Origin: Dyadobacter fermentans | GTDB taxonomy: Bacteria > Bacteroidota > Bacteroidia > Cytophagales > Spirosomataceae | Assembly (NCBI RefSeq): GCF_019924045.1 | Contig: NZ_JAHXBN010000018.1 | Coordinates: 62,001 to 126,000, forward strand | Direction: 5' to 3' | Length of the DNA stretch: 64,000 nt | In this document: positions 34,095-43,904 of the stretch, in pieces | Numbering within the stretch: position 1 is the stretch's first letter | How the letters are laid out: each line of letters opens with the position of its first letter | Translations under genes and position numbers: made by a program | The notes under the pieces: generated by a model | Told to the model about the DNA's origin: nothing | The model's input: only the letters and a program-made list of their open reading frames with translations | The model's database searches: none

Positions 34095-35573
34095 ATGACT
34101 ATCAGACAACTCAGGCTCATCAGTGTTTCTTATTTGCTTCTTCCGAACTTATTGTTCTTTTTCTTCTGGACCAACAGCATCCTGGCGGCGTTCTGCCTTA
34201 GCATTTGCGGATGGTTGTACTACTCCGAGTTTCGCGACCAGCAGTTTTCGCGTTCGGCAGCTCTCAGGCTTCCGGAAATCTTCAAGATATTGCTGACGGG
34301 CGCGATGCTTAGCCTGCTGGCAGGCGTCTGCGGGTTCTTCTACCAAACCGACGATTACTGGGCCCATAATACAAAGTTCTACGAGCTCTTTACCCATGAC
34401 TGGCCGCTTCGTATCCCAACCGACGGACCGGTTGTCGGTTACTATTATGGCTACTATGTGGTTCCTGCATTTATTTCCAAAATCGTTGGCCGGCTAAGTG
34501 AAGCAGCCATTTTTGGCTGGACAATGCTCGGGATGTCACTCGGGGTCGCCTGGCTGTACATTTCATTGGGGCACAAAATCAGGTACATGCTGCTGGTTCT
34601 CACCATTGGCGACTTCGGCCATTTTTGTAGTTCGGCGATTTCAAAACTTTTTGGTTTTCGTTACCCGTTCGAACACTTCGGGATTGAGATGTGGTCAAAT
34701 TTTGAGAACCTGTTCTGGGTTCCCAACCAAATCATCCCCAGTATGCTGATGGGCGGCATGCTGGTCTACTGCGTCAGGAAGGGAATAGCGGCTGAGCGAA
34801 TGGTGTTTCCGGTCGTGCTATCCTTGTGGTGGGCGGTATTTCCGGCATTTACCTCGCTGGTCCTGGTCGCGGCCATGGTCGCCGGGAAATGGTTCAAAAG
34901 ACTACTAACGGGTTTTACCCTGGAAGAGATTTGTATCGTTCTGCTTCCATTGATACTTGCCATACCGGTTTTGCTTCTGTTTATATCACACGAGAGACCC
35001 GCGGTGATCGGCTGGATATGGAACTTCAATAGCCGGTTTGGCTACCGGCTGCTGGAATACGGCCTGAACGTGGGACTGAATGTTGCAGCCATGATTTTCC
35101 TTTACCGGTATTTTTCGCGAAACGACAGAACCCGGAAACTCGACGCCGCCTTCTACCTCGTCGCGATGTTGCTTCTCCTGCTCCCGCTCGTCCGCATTGG
35201 CAAAGTGAATGACCTCCTGATCAGGGGATTCATGCCTTTACTGATCGTCGCCGGGCTCAGCATATTCCAATTCGCGTCGGTTCTTGATTTTCACAAAAAA
35301 CTCTTTTCAAGCCGGATAACGGGAACAATGCTTTTCGTCGCGTTCTGTATCCTGGGAGCCTCGCTCCCTGGCATGGGGCGCATCGCGAGAGCGATGAAAG
35401 TCAATGCGATCAGTACGCAGCTACTGCCAGCCTCCGTCCCTTTCGAGCCGGTTCCCTATAATGCATACTCCAATGTCTACGAGGTGCTGCGAGCCAGGTG
35501 GTCGCAAGCAGAAGCGGACCAGTACCTGGGCAAATCGGACTCTGTTTACGAGCGGTTCATCGCACCTGAATGA
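34095..35573 (+). CDS. Polytopic membrane protein, GT-C-like
   Basis: About 492 residues from the ATG at 34095 (a TTG at 34068 is in frame). I count roughly 11-12 hydrophobic helices. After the third, a periplasmic-looking loop holds DDYWAHNTKFYELFTHDWPL and DGPVVGYYYGYYVVP, a layout that recalls the first extracytoplasmic loop and acidic motif of GT-C glycosyltransferases that use polyprenyl-phosphate sugars. The C-terminal ~45 residues are soluble (PYNAYSNVYEVLRARW). No specific family name can be assigned. It follows the BlaI operon with 96 bp and a possible half-operator between, so it could share regulation. Confidence 0.7.
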   Translation: MTIRQLRLISVSYLLLPNLLFFFFWTNSILAAFCLSICGWLYYSEFRDQQFSRSAALRLPEIFKILLTGAMLSLLAGVCGFFYQTDDYWAHNTKFYELFTHDWPLRIPTDGPVVGYYYGYYVVPAFISKIVGRLSEAAIFGWTMLGMSLGVAWLYISLGHKIRYMLLVLTIGDFGHFCSSAISKLFGFRYPFEHFGIEMWSNFENLFWVPNQIIPSMLMGGMLVYCVRKGIAAERMVFPVVLSLWWAVFPAFTSLVLVAAMVAGKWFKRLLTGFTLEEICIVLLPLILAIPVLLLFISHERPAVIGWIWNFNSRFGYRLLEYGLNVGLNVAAMIFLYRYFSRNDRTRKLDAAFYLVAMLLLLLPLVRIGKVNDLLIRGFMPLLIVAGLSIFQFASVLDFHKKLFSSRITGTMLFVAFCILGASLPGMGRIARAMKVNAISTQLLPASVPFEPVPYNAYSNVYEVLRARWSQAEADQYLGKSDSVYERFIAPE

Positions 35574-35825
35574 GGGGGTTGCAGCGCGGAGCGCTTACTC
35601 TCGGGGCATTATTTCCCTATTACCAAAACGAAGCTCCAACAAAAACACTCCTACACGATAATAGAACTTACTGTACAAAAGATAGTGTAAATCCACCCCC
35701 ACTCCCGCATTTACTCTAAGATACGACCAGTTTTTGTTTCGGAACTTTCGGCCGTTGAACCTATTCCAGGTTCGCAGGGCATCTGATGATGCCACGACCA
35801 TTGTTTCACATAAACGCTTAAAGTG

Positions 35826-37316
35826 ATGCTCAAAAATTCTGCAATTGTATTAATGCTCTTCTCCCTCCCCAGCCTTTCCCTTGCCCAAAACGTCCCGCCC
35901 CTGAGCAGTTCCGTGAGCGGTATCGTTTGGAAGGAAGCCAAGCCATATGACGATGTCCGTTCCGGTGCAGATTCCCGGGTGGCGGGTATTTTGGTCAAAT
36001 TGCTCGATGCAAATACCAGCGAGGTCGTGTCTACGGCCCTGAGTAATGCCGACGGGGAGTTTACCCTGCAAGCCAATGCGGGCAACTATATCATCGAGTA
36101 CGTTTACCCGTCGGATGGTTTCTCGCTGGTCACGCAGCGTGCAGGAGCCGACAATACCGCCAATAGTGCTGCGGACGAAACAAACTTCTCGGCTGAGTTT
36201 GTGCTAACCGATAACGAGGACCTCGATCATTTCGGCCTTGGGTTTATTCCTAAGGAGAATACTTTGACCTACTGCACCCAAAAAGGGCCGATCGTGACAG
36301 AATGGAATGATAATTTGCTTCTGCCAAAATCTTCGGTTACGCCGGTTCCGCTGAATGTGAAGCTGTTTGCTGCAGAATCCGTTTATCACCCGGTTATTGG
36401 GGTGGAGAATACGGGAACAGCCAATGCATACTCCATTTCGGCAGCAGGTAAAGTTACGATGACGATGCCAATCAATCCAGCCAGCTTTGTGATGAATAGC
36501 GACGTTACCATTGAGGGATCACTCAGCGACTTCGATGGGTTGGAAGACTACGACGGGGCCTCCGGGGCAACTTTTTATAACAGATCTTCCTTCGCAGACG
36601 CGTACCCTGCCCGCAGCACCAGCTCGCAAACCCTCATTACCAGCAACTTTGTAGGTACGGTTGGCGAGACTTTTTCGATTCCGACCCGATCGCAGAGTAC
36701 CGTGAGCTTTACCGGAGCCGGTAACCTGAAAACCTCCGTACAAACTTTCGTGAGCGCCGGCGCGTGTGTCGTTTATACTTACCAATCCGGGGCGTTGCCT
36801 GTGAAGCTGGCGTCGTTCAATGCGAAGAAAGAGGGCCGCAATGTCAATTTGAATTGGGCAACAACAGAAGAAATCGGAAGCGACAGGTTTGAAATTCAGC
36901 GAAGTACCGACGGCAAACAATGGGCCACTATCGGATCTGTAAAAGCTGCCGGAACCGCCCGGCTAGCTAACCAGTATCAGTTCGCCGACGAGCGTCCCGT
37001 AAATGGTCAGAATCTCTACCGCCTTAAAATGATTGACCTCGACAGTACCTTCGCGTACAGCAAAGTGGAAGCGTTGACGGTCGACAACGGAGTATCTATT
37101 TATCCCAATCCTGTCGCGAACATACTGCATATTCAGCAGGAGGCCGGCGAACGCGTGGCGCAGGTGTTTATCCATGACGCAATAGGGCGGCTTGCCAAAG
37201 AAAGCGCAGCGGAAACCGACGTCGACGTGAGCAAACTTTCCCGGGGAAAATATGTCGTGACGGTCGTATATGCCAACGGGACCAGTGCGACTTCCAACGT
37301 GTTGATTTCCCGTTAA
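35826..37316 (+). CDS. Secreted SdrD_B-like / choice-of-anchor E protein with T9SS sorting domain
   Basis: About 496 residues from the ATG at 35826 (a GTG one codon earlier is unlikely). Signal peptide ends LSLAQ. Residues ~30-135 are an SdrD_B-like CnaB fold (VSGIVWKEAKPYDDVRSGAD, then LSNADGEFTLQANAGNYI). Residues ~150-320 match choice-of-anchor E layout (FVGTVGETFSIPTRSQSTVS). Residues ~325-410 are the Fn3-like linker (LPVKLASFNAKKEGRNVNLN, FEIQRSTDGKQW, NLYRLKMIDLDSTFAYSKVE) and the last ~75 a T9SS type A signal (SIYPNPVANILHI). The same linker module occurs in the protein at 62859. Function: surface structural or adhesive. It is followed by a response regulator on the same strand. Confidence 0.88.
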   Translation: MLKNSAIVLMLFSLPSLSLAQNVPPLSSSVSGIVWKEAKPYDDVRSGADSRVAGILVKLLDANTSEVVSTALSNADGEFTLQANAGNYIIEYVYPSDGFSLVTQRAGADNTANSAADETNFSAEFVLTDNEDLDHFGLGFIPKENTLTYCTQKGPIVTEWNDNLLLPKSSVTPVPLNVKLFAAESVYHPVIGVENTGTANAYSISAAGKVTMTMPINPASFVMNSDVTIEGSLSDFDGLEDYDGASGATFYNRSSFADAYPARSTSSQTLITSNFVGTVGETFSIPTRSQSTVSFTGAGNLKTSVQTFVSAGACVVYTYQSGALPVKLASFNAKKEGRNVNLNWATTEEIGSDRFEIQRSTDGKQWATIGSVKAAGTARLANQYQFADERPVNGQNLYRLKMIDLDSTFAYSKVEALTVDNGVSIYPNPVANILHIQQEAGERVAQVFIHDAIGRLAKESAAETDVDVSKLSRGKYVVTVVYANGTSATSNVLISR

Positions 37317-37436
37317 CCAACACAAACAAGGTTTCACACTATCACACAAATAAGCTGTATGTCCGGCACTCGGCAGCGCGGTACGCTGTTGTCCGATGAG
37401 GTGGGCCCAGCTATCTCCATCCTGAATAACCCTGTA

Positions 37437-38087
37437 ATGAGTAATATTCTTGTCGTCGACGATCACCCGCTCATGCGGTTCGGCTTACAACTTCAAATCA
37501 AAGAGATATTTCCGGATTACAACGTACATCTTGCCGCTTCCTACGACGAAGCACTCGGCTTGTTGGCTTCCAGCGAAAGCCCGATGGAGCTGATCGTACT
37601 AGATATAGTCATCCCCAAAGGCCAGGGTATCCATATGGTGGAAGAGTTGAAATCGAAATACCCCATTACCAAAATACTGATTTTTACCAGCAAGGATGAA
37701 GAATTCAATGCCCCTCTGTACTTGCAGGCGGGCGCCGACGGGTTCCTGAGCAAGATGGCCCAGCAAGAGGAGTTTACAAAAGCACTAACGGTGGTTATGA
37801 GGGGAAACAGGTACCTGAGCATGCGTATGCAGGAGTTTTACCTTTTTGAATCGGGCGCCTTGCGAAAGTATCAGGAAAGCGAATACGACCTGCTATCAAA
37901 CAGGGAGAAACAAATTTTGAATTATATCCTGGAAGGGCGGCAGATCAAAGAAATCTCCTATCTGGTCGATTTGAAACAGTCCACAGTGAGCTCTTTCAAA
38001 GACCGGATCCTGCGAAAAATGAGGGTATCCAACACGATAGAACTAGTGAACAAAATGAACAGCCTTTACAATCGGGGAATATTCTAG
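37437..38087 (+). CDS. NarL/FixJ-like response regulator
   Basis: A 216-residue regulator from the ATG at 37437, which precedes MSNILVVDDHPLMRFGLQLQ; the frame is open 26 codons upstream. The receiver has D8-D9, phospho-acceptor D56 in VLDIVIPKG, and lysine in GADGFLSKM. The C-terminal HTH is divergent (LLSNREKQILNYILEGRQIK, then STVSSFKDRILRKM) but keeps the LuxR spacing. It is tail to tail with the histidine kinase at 38126-39463 (38 bp between stops), which is the probable partner. It follows the T9SS protein by 120 bp. Confidence 0.9.
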   Translation: MSNILVVDDHPLMRFGLQLQIKEIFPDYNVHLAASYDEALGLLASSESPMELIVLDIVIPKGQGIHMVEELKSKYPITKILIFTSKDEEFNAPLYLQAGADGFLSKMAQQEEFTKALTVVMRGNRYLSMRMQEFYLFESGALRKYQESEYDLLSNREKQILNYILEGRQIKEISYLVDLKQSTVSSFKDRILRKMRVSNTIELVNKMNSLYNRGIF

Positions 38088-38125
38088 AAAACTAACCGTC
38101 TCGTTTCCAGAAATACAGCCAAACA

Positions 38126-39463
38126 TCAGGGCAAAACCGCCCCCTCCGACGCTTCGGCCAGGCGCTGGGTGACCGGAAACCGGATGTAAAATGTGGTACC
38201 GGAGGCAGGATTGGTTTCAAATGTCAACTCGCCCCCCAACGCCCCGGAGTACTTCTTTGCGAGCATTAGCCCCAAACCTCCTGTGCGCCCTGTATGTAAT
38301 GAGGATTTTTCCCAGCCATCCAGAATGTCTTTTTGAATCGATTCCGAAATGCCGGGGCCGGTGTCCGACACGCAAAAAACCTGGGAATCGCCGTGGTACT
38401 CATGCGTGAAACGGACTGTGTCCCCCGGGCGGCAAGCCCGCACGGCATTGTTGATGATATTCCTTACAACAATCGTAAAAAGATACGGATTGCCTTTCAG
38501 CGTCAGTTCCGCGGGTATACCTGCCTCGAAAATCAACCCCCTGGCTTTGGCAATGTCCTGGTAAACTCTGAGGGTATCCTCCACCGCGTACAACGGCTTA
38601 AAATCGACTTGCTGATTATTAAGCCTACCCGTCGATTTAGTCATTTCCAATAAATTCATTAACAAGTTTTGTGTGTTAATAATGGATTGCTTCAATTCCG
38701 TTTCGAGCATTTGCCTTTCATCGGTGCTGAGTGTGTAGTTGCTGATAATGTCGAGGTATTTTCTTACCGAAATCAATGGGGTTTGAAAATCATGGGAAAT
38801 AACCGAAATTAATCTTGCTTTCTCCTCGTGCAATTCATCGAGCAAACGTGCCCGGTCTTCGGCCTTGTTTTTCTCTTTACTATAATTACGGATGATGAAT
38901 CCCAGGCCTATCAGGATCATAATTATGTTGACTGCATAGGTGGATGCAATATCGATGAAATGCTCCTGCCGGTCTGCATAACCTGTAATAATAAAGGCCG
39001 GTTGCCGGTATTCGATCAGGAGCAATGTCCCAACGATTCCCAGGTTGCCCAAAGTCAGGATCAGGTACGCACGCGGAGGCGCAATCGCGAGCGAACAAAA
39101 ATAAACAAGGCAGTATGACAGCAACGTAGAACCTGAAATGCCGGCACTAACCCGATAACTTACCACAAAAAACAAATGGAATACCAATGAATACACCGTA
39201 GGAGAAAGCGTGGTAAACCCTTTCACACGTGACAAATAGTACAGCCCCAATTGCAGCGGGATCAGAGCGGCTGTTATCCATGCATAGGTTTGCATCCCCA
39301 CAACCATGCTGAATATCAGCACGTAAATCATTACAACTATTGTTGCAATGCAAATAGAATGATAAATACGGGTTTGTAGCGTAAATACCTGGCTTGGCCC
39401 CTGAAGCCGCTGCCAGAGCTTTTTAATGTTAGACCGGACTACTTGATACAAAAGGGAATTCAA
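38126..39463 (-). CDS. Multi-pass membrane histidine kinase (HisKA/HATPase)
   Basis: A 445-residue kinase. Five or six hydrophobic helices fill residues ~35-195 with no extracytoplasmic domain, as in 7TM-lite sensors. A coiled linker leads to HisKA with H224 in VISHDFQTPLISV, then the HATPase boxes NIINNAVRAC, VSDTGPGIS and GGLGLMLAKKY. The only start not preceded by a stop is a TTG at 39463 (TAA immediately upstream) or TTG at 39451; no ATG lies before the membrane region, so initiation is non-canonical or the start is annotated from a rare codon. Likely partner: the tail-to-tail regulator at 37437-38087. Confidence 0.9.
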   Translation of the reverse strand: MNSLLYQVVRSNIKKLWQRLQGPSQVFTLQTRIYHSICIATIVVMIYVLIFSMVVGMQTYAWITAALIPLQLGLYYLSRVKGFTTLSPTVYSLVFHLFFVVSYRVSAGISGSTLLSYCLVYFCSLAIAPPRAYLILTLGNLGIVGTLLLIEYRQPAFIITGYADRQEHFIDIASTYAVNIIMILIGLGFIIRNYSKEKNKAEDRARLLDELHEEKARLISVISHDFQTPLISVRKYLDIISNYTLSTDERQMLETELKQSIINTQNLLMNLLEMTKSTGRLNNQQVDFKPLYAVEDTLRVYQDIAKARGLIFEAGIPAELTLKGNPYLFTIVVRNIINNAVRACRPGDTVRFTHEYHGDSQVFCVSDTGPGISESIQKDILDGWEKSSLHTGRTGGLGLMLAKKYSGALGGELTFETNPASGTTFYIRFPVTQRLAEASEGAVLP

Positions 39464-39635
39464 TTAACTGGCTAATTATATTGATGCAGTGAAGGGCTTT
39501 GAATTTCACCCTTATCATTCAAAAATAGCTAAAACCGGACGTTAAAAGACTAATTTTGGTCATGAAAATGGGCTGAACATGCAACGTTCAATTTCAATGT
39601 TCATCATTGGCATACTTCACACGATGATTTTTTAG

Positions 39636-40349
39636 ATGCTAATGATTCTCAGTAAAATTGCCAACATGTTTTATTTCCAGCATTATTTTCCAATCTCTTT
39701 CTTCTTGTTTTTTGGTACAAATACCTTCACACTCGCCCAGGATAGTCTGCTTTCGCCCACAGCCATGCAGGAGGATTTCCAGTTTGTGCAAGAACAACTA
39801 TTCAATGTACACGCCAATCCATTTTCTCAATTATCGAAGGAAAATTACACAGCCTATCTTGATTCATTGAAAGCCGGGCTAACCCAACCATTATCAGCTG
39901 CCGGCTTCCGGCAGAAGGTGAACCTTGCCCTGATACCGCTCGGTGACGAGCACGCAGCGATCTCCATCCCGGGTTCGAAAGCGGAGAAATCCACGCCGAA
40001 CTGGGCAGATAGCGTAGCCACCAATATCGCTTACCGGCGAGTAGCTGACGTCGGCTATATTTTCGCCCGCTCCTTCGCGACGAGAGGAAGTCAGGATTTA
40101 CCCGTCTACGAACGTTGCATTGACAGCATATTTGCGGTAATCCGTCGTGATGGTGTTACGCGGCTTGCGATCGATGTTAGCAGCAATGAGGGCGGGGCGT
40201 CTGCGGTAGGGGATATGATCATCAAGCATATTTACCCGAGGCCTTACAAGAACTATTCCATGAACTGGAAACGCAGTGATGCCTATCTGGCCAAGCTGAC
40301 CTCATGGGGGTTCCGTGATGAGACTTATCAAAAAACATTTCCATGCTGA
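39636..40349 (+). pseudogene. Truncated S41-family peptidase
   Basis: 237 codons encode only the N-terminal half of an S41 (tail-specific protease-like) protein. ATGs at 39636, 39642 and 39666 are all possible; the last directly heads a signal peptide (MFYFQHYFPISFFLFFGTNT). The N-terminal helical region (MQEDFQFVQEQLFNVHANPF) and the start of the catalytic core (VADVGYIFARSFATRG, then LAIDVSSNEGGASAVGDMII) match the family, whose members of this type run to 450 or more residues. The protein stops at FRDETYQKTFPC, before the second half of the core. The DUF1080 gene ends 35 bp later on the other strand. A deletion up to that gene is the simplest explanation. Confidence 0.75.
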
Positions 40350-40383
40350 TCAGGCAGCTTAACTGGTAGCGATCGGGGCTAGC

Positions 40384-41079
40384 CTATCTTTCCCGGATCC
40401 GGATGTTCCTGAACTTTACGACCGAGCCATGGCCAAGAAAGGCAATATGTCCCGATTTGTTCAAAACCGCTTTCTGAAAGCTGCCGGGTTTTAGCTTGGC
40501 CGTAGCTTCATTCAAATGACCATCCAGTATCATTTCTCCGTTTAAAATGACCTGAATATGGTCACCTAACGCGCGCACTTCCTGTACGTTCCATGCGCCG
40601 GCGGGTTTCAGGAAACCACGTTTGGCGGCGATTATTTTGTAGACGGAACCGTGGTATTGCCCTGGTTCGAGACTACGGTAATCGGGATGCTCATTATCCA
40701 ATATTTGCAGCTCCATTCCGCTATACCCTGCGGGAGGCTCGACATAATCTTGCCGGAGCCCGAGGCCATTATTGCCCGCGGGCTCCAACAAGAACTCAAA
40801 GCGCAGGATGAAATCAGAGTAGCTGCCCCTGGAATAGAGATTCCCGCCTCCTCCCGACTTCGGACGCATCACAATCAATCCTTCTTCCAGCACATACTCG
40901 TTCAGGTTGCCCATCCAGTGCTCCATGGATGTACCGTCGAACAGGATTTTGTACCCTTGCCTTTTTTCCTTTTTCGACAGGTGAAACGGAGGCTCGGGTG
41001 CCTGTTGTGCAAGCACATTCGTCCAGGTAATACACCACAGCAGTAGCGCTCCCGCTATATATTTATAGTCCCATTTCAT
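40384..41079 (-). CDS. DUF1080 (3-keto-disaccharide hydrolase-like) secreted protein
   Basis: A 231-residue concanavalin-like protein from the ATG at 41079, signal peptide ending TNVLAQ. The DUF1080 signature is clear: GYKILFDGTSMEHWMGN, DFILRFEFLLEPAGNNGLGL, GMELQILDNEH and WNVQEVRALGDHIQVILNG. Recent work links several DUF1080 proteins to hydrolysis of 3-keto-glucosides, formed by oxidation of the sugar, which links this gene to oxidoreductase-based glycan degradation. It is the last gene of the sus operon, 65 bp after the DUF1735 lipoprotein gene. It is convergent with the truncated S41 gene. Confidence 0.9.
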   Translation of the reverse strand: MKWDYKYIAGALLLWCITWTNVLAQQAPEPPFHLSKKEKRQGYKILFDGTSMEHWMGNLNEYVLEEGLIVMRPKSGGGGNLYSRGSYSDFILRFEFLLEPAGNNGLGLRQDYVEPPAGYSGMELQILDNEHPDYRSLEPGQYHGSVYKIIAAKRGFLKPAGAWNVQEVRALGDHIQVILNGEMILDGHLNEATAKLKPGSFQKAVLNKSGHIAFLGHGSVVKFRNIRIRER

Positions 41080-41144
41080 ACAGATAACCACTGTTTTGCG
41101 TATTCAAACAACCTGAAAAAGCGATAAAGAAACCGGAAAACCGT

Positions 41145-42065
41145 TCATTCCGTGATTTTGACGGGAATAAACATCGTTTTCGCCTGCGGGTCAATTCCGT
41201 ATTTGGAAACCTGCGTAATTTCGAATGGCAACATGTACTCGCCCACCGGGACCTTGCCGGTCAGGAGATAGTACGACATGGCCTGTTCGTTGTTCAGGCT
41301 AGTGATGTTGAAACTGGATTGATCAATGCGATAGGCGGCGGCTGGCAGCAACCGATGCGTCGTTCCCTGTTCCTTGTTGTAGGCGGCCAGGGCAGACTCG
41401 CTCACTTCCACTTTGTATTGCAGATCTGACCGGTTGTTGTAGTTAGTTTGAAGAAAAGCGTAATACCTGGTTTCGGGCGCCGAGTTGGCTTCGCTGACCG
41501 ACGAAGTGGCTGGTGCGAGTCCGGGTGTTTTGAATTGAATATACGGATTCAAAACCTTGGGGACGACCACTGAAAAAAGCTGCTGGTCAGGGGCGAGTTT
41601 AAATGTATTGGACGAAAGCCTGAAAGGTATCGCGTACTGCAAACCGGTATCGGTTTCCAGGTTCTGAATTGCGGCGGCGTCAAATTCAACTTCGAAATGA
41701 GCGCTGTAATCCGAACTTTTGAGCGAAACCTGCGAAGATTTTACTTTATAAAGTTCAGCCGGCAACAATGCATATTTGCCCTCGTACCGCCCCAGAATAG
41801 ACGCATCCACCTGGATGGAAACCTCGCCACCTTGTTGTCCGACGCCACTTTTGATGACCTGAAGCTGATAGGTGAAATGTTCCCCCTTGAAAATGTTCTG
41901 CACATTTTCACCGAATTTATTCAGATAAACCTGGTCGCTGACCATATTATTCATCCGGCGATCTTCACATGCCGATCCGACCAAAGCCAGGAAGCATATC
42001 CACGCCTGCACCAGCCTGCATGGAACGACCATCGCAGCACTGCGTTTGTTATTTTTACCAGCCAT
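41145..42065 (-). CDS. DUF1735-domain surface lipoprotein (SusE/F-like position)
   Basis: A 306-residue lipoprotein with lipobox LVGSAC (C33) after a signal region with basic N-terminus. Residues ~45-155 are a DUF1735/BT_3987-type beta-sandwich (VYLNKFGENVQNI, then LPAELYKVKSSQVSL) and a second similar unit follows (LLPAAAYRIDQSSFNI, LPFEITQVSKYG). Such proteins usually bind glycan at the cell surface as accessories of SusCD. The gene overlaps the end of susD by 11 bp (42055-42065), showing tight translational coupling. Confidence 0.85.
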   Translation of the reverse strand: MAGKNNKRSAAMVVPCRLVQAWICFLALVGSACEDRRMNNMVSDQVYLNKFGENVQNIFKGEHFTYQLQVIKSGVGQQGGEVSIQVDASILGRYEGKYALLPAELYKVKSSQVSLKSSDYSAHFEVEFDAAAIQNLETDTGLQYAIPFRLSSNTFKLAPDQQLFSVVVPKVLNPYIQFKTPGLAPATSSVSEANSAPETRYYAFLQTNYNNRSDLQYKVEVSESALAAYNKEQGTTHRLLPAAAYRIDQSSFNITSLNNEQAMSYYLLTGKVPVGEYMLPFEITQVSKYGIDPQAKTMFIPVKITE

Positions 42066-43893
42066 AGTTCTGTGTGAAGTTTTTCATTTCGTTTAATTGT
42101 TCCTGGTTAATCGGGAAGAAATAGTGTTTTTTCTCAAACACCCTGGTGCCCGGAAACAACGTCGACGACCGTTTCCACGAATCATCATAATTGGTCGCTA
42201 CCAGGTTTCTCGTGTAGTTAGGACCTACAAATTCCTTCTCCGCGATCATCCACATGCGGGCATCATGATAGCGGTGTGATTCAAAAGCCATTTCCACCAT
42301 TCGCTCCTTGCGAATCAGCTCCCGGAGCAGCGCCTGGTTGCCGATCACCTCCGGATAGGCCGTTTCCAGCTTGTTAAGCCCGCTGCGGCTCCTCACTTTG
42401 TTGATGTAAGCCAATGCATCCGCTTCATTGCGCTGCGGCTTTTCGTTACAAGCCTCCGCATAACTCAGGTAAATCTCCGCCAGTCTGAACATCGGCCAGC
42501 AAAACTGTCCCCATTGCCCATTCTCGGTATTATTGCTCGGGTCGTTCATCCTCCTGAACAAGTAGCCCGCTTTCACGCAGTCGCCCGAAGCCTGGTAACC
42601 CGACGTCCCTCCCGTGTAGAAAGTGATTACCTTGTCGCCCGAGCCGCGGTTATACCAGTTGAAGCCATTGGCAAGAATAGAGGCGTAAAAGCGCGCGTCC
42701 CGCCCCACCGTGCTGTTGTGCGCGCGGATAGGCGCCCAGTTATCCATCGGGTGGATGTAATTGGGCGTGAACCCCTCCTCGCGGTAGCCCGACTTCGGAT
42801 CTATGATGGGATACCCGTTGCCATCGTATCCGGTGACCGGGTAACGCCCGCTTTCAGCCATGGGATAGGTATCCACCAGTTTGAGGGAAGGCGAGTATCC
42901 TCCGTAACCTTCCTTCACAGCTCTGGGCGGATTAGCCCTTACCACCCAGCCGAAGGCCCCTCCCAGCCAGCGTCCCCAGATCACTTCCGAATTCCAGAAC
43001 TTGAAGAATATCCCCTGGTACGACTTGATCGCCTTCCGCATGGGATCGGTTTCCGTATTGTCGACATAGAGCGCATACTGGTTCATATCGATCAGCTGCT
43101 TGGCCGTCTGCGCTGCTACCTCCCATTTGGCAGGGTCTGTATTTTGCGGAAAGATGTTTTTGCCTTCTTTGTTCACCATGCCTCTCAAATACTCCGCACC
43201 GTTAAAAAGCGGTCTGGCCGCGTAGAGCGTGGCGCGGGTCTTTGCCGCAAGGACGGCCCCTTTGGTAGCGCGTCCCGCCCAGGCCTCCTCCGCAACGGTG
43301 GCAGGCAATGCAGCAATGCATTTATCAAATTCCGACAATATAAAATCGAAGTTCTCGGCTACGGTATGCCGGTCGATGGTTTCGGGGCGAATGGACATAT
43401 CTGAGTCCTTATCCCCCCAGATGTAGACCGGGCCGTACTTGCGCAGCAGATTGAAGTAGAGGAATGCCCGGATGAAGCGCGCTTCCGCTTTCATCACTTC
43501 CTTTTCCGCCGGGCCGATCTCCACATTCCGGTCCACATTGTTCATGAAAATGGTCGCCTGATTGATACCGGTATAACTACTTTTCCAGGTCGCGTAGGAA
43601 CTCGTCGTGGGGCCCCACGAGCCATTATTCATATTCAGCCAGGACACGCCCGACAACCATGAGAACATCCCCTCGTCGGATCTTGGAACGACGGAGCTTT
43701 CACCACCGACCATATCGGAATCATCGGGAAGAAACCCGTAAATCTGTGCGAGATACGCCTCGGTGGTTGCTCTTTTATTGAAGGTCTCTTCCAGCGTCAG
43801 CGCATTCTGCAATTCCACGGAGAGATAATCACTGCAAGAAGTAGTCACAAACACGCAAAGTAAAATGCCTGAGATGATAGAAAATTTGCTCAT
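42055..43893 (-). CDS. SusD/RagB-family glycan-binding lipoprotein
   Basis: A 612-residue SusD protein. The lipobox is VTTSC (C20). TPR-like SusD features are seen in MKAEARFIRAFLYFNLLRKY, which is the conserved A-x-x-R-A-x-x-Y-F-x-L motif, and in the C-terminal FCWPMFRLAEIYLSYAEACN and IRKERMVEMAFESHRYHDAR, which are family signatures. It caps the SusC channel and captures oligosaccharides. It starts 11 bp after susC. Length is at the upper end of the family. Confidence 0.96.
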   Translation of the reverse strand: MSKFSIISGILLCVFVTTSCSDYLSVELQNALTLEETFNKRATTEAYLAQIYGFLPDDSDMVGGESSVVPRSDEGMFSWLSGVSWLNMNNGSWGPTTSSYATWKSSYTGINQATIFMNNVDRNVEIGPAEKEVMKAEARFIRAFLYFNLLRKYGPVYIWGDKDSDMSIRPETIDRHTVAENFDFILSEFDKCIAALPATVAEEAWAGRATKGAVLAAKTRATLYAARPLFNGAEYLRGMVNKEGKNIFPQNTDPAKWEVAAQTAKQLIDMNQYALYVDNTETDPMRKAIKSYQGIFFKFWNSEVIWGRWLGGAFGWVVRANPPRAVKEGYGGYSPSLKLVDTYPMAESGRYPVTGYDGNGYPIIDPKSGYREEGFTPNYIHPMDNWAPIRAHNSTVGRDARFYASILANGFNWYNRGSGDKVITFYTGGTSGYQASGDCVKAGYLFRRMNDPSNNTENGQWGQFCWPMFRLAEIYLSYAEACNEKPQRNEADALAYINKVRSRSGLNKLETAYPEVIGNQALLRELIRKERMVEMAFESHRYHDARMWMIAEKEFVGPNYTRNLVATNYDDSWKRSSTLFPGTRVFEKKHYFFPINQEQLNEMKNFTQNYGW

Positions 43894-43904
43894 GTTAATC
43901 GCTT

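Noticed and set aside
35595..35801. 68-codon minus-strand frame between the membrane-protein and T9SS-protein genes
   Set aside because: No recognisable features, and it would lie in the promoter region of the T9SS gene.
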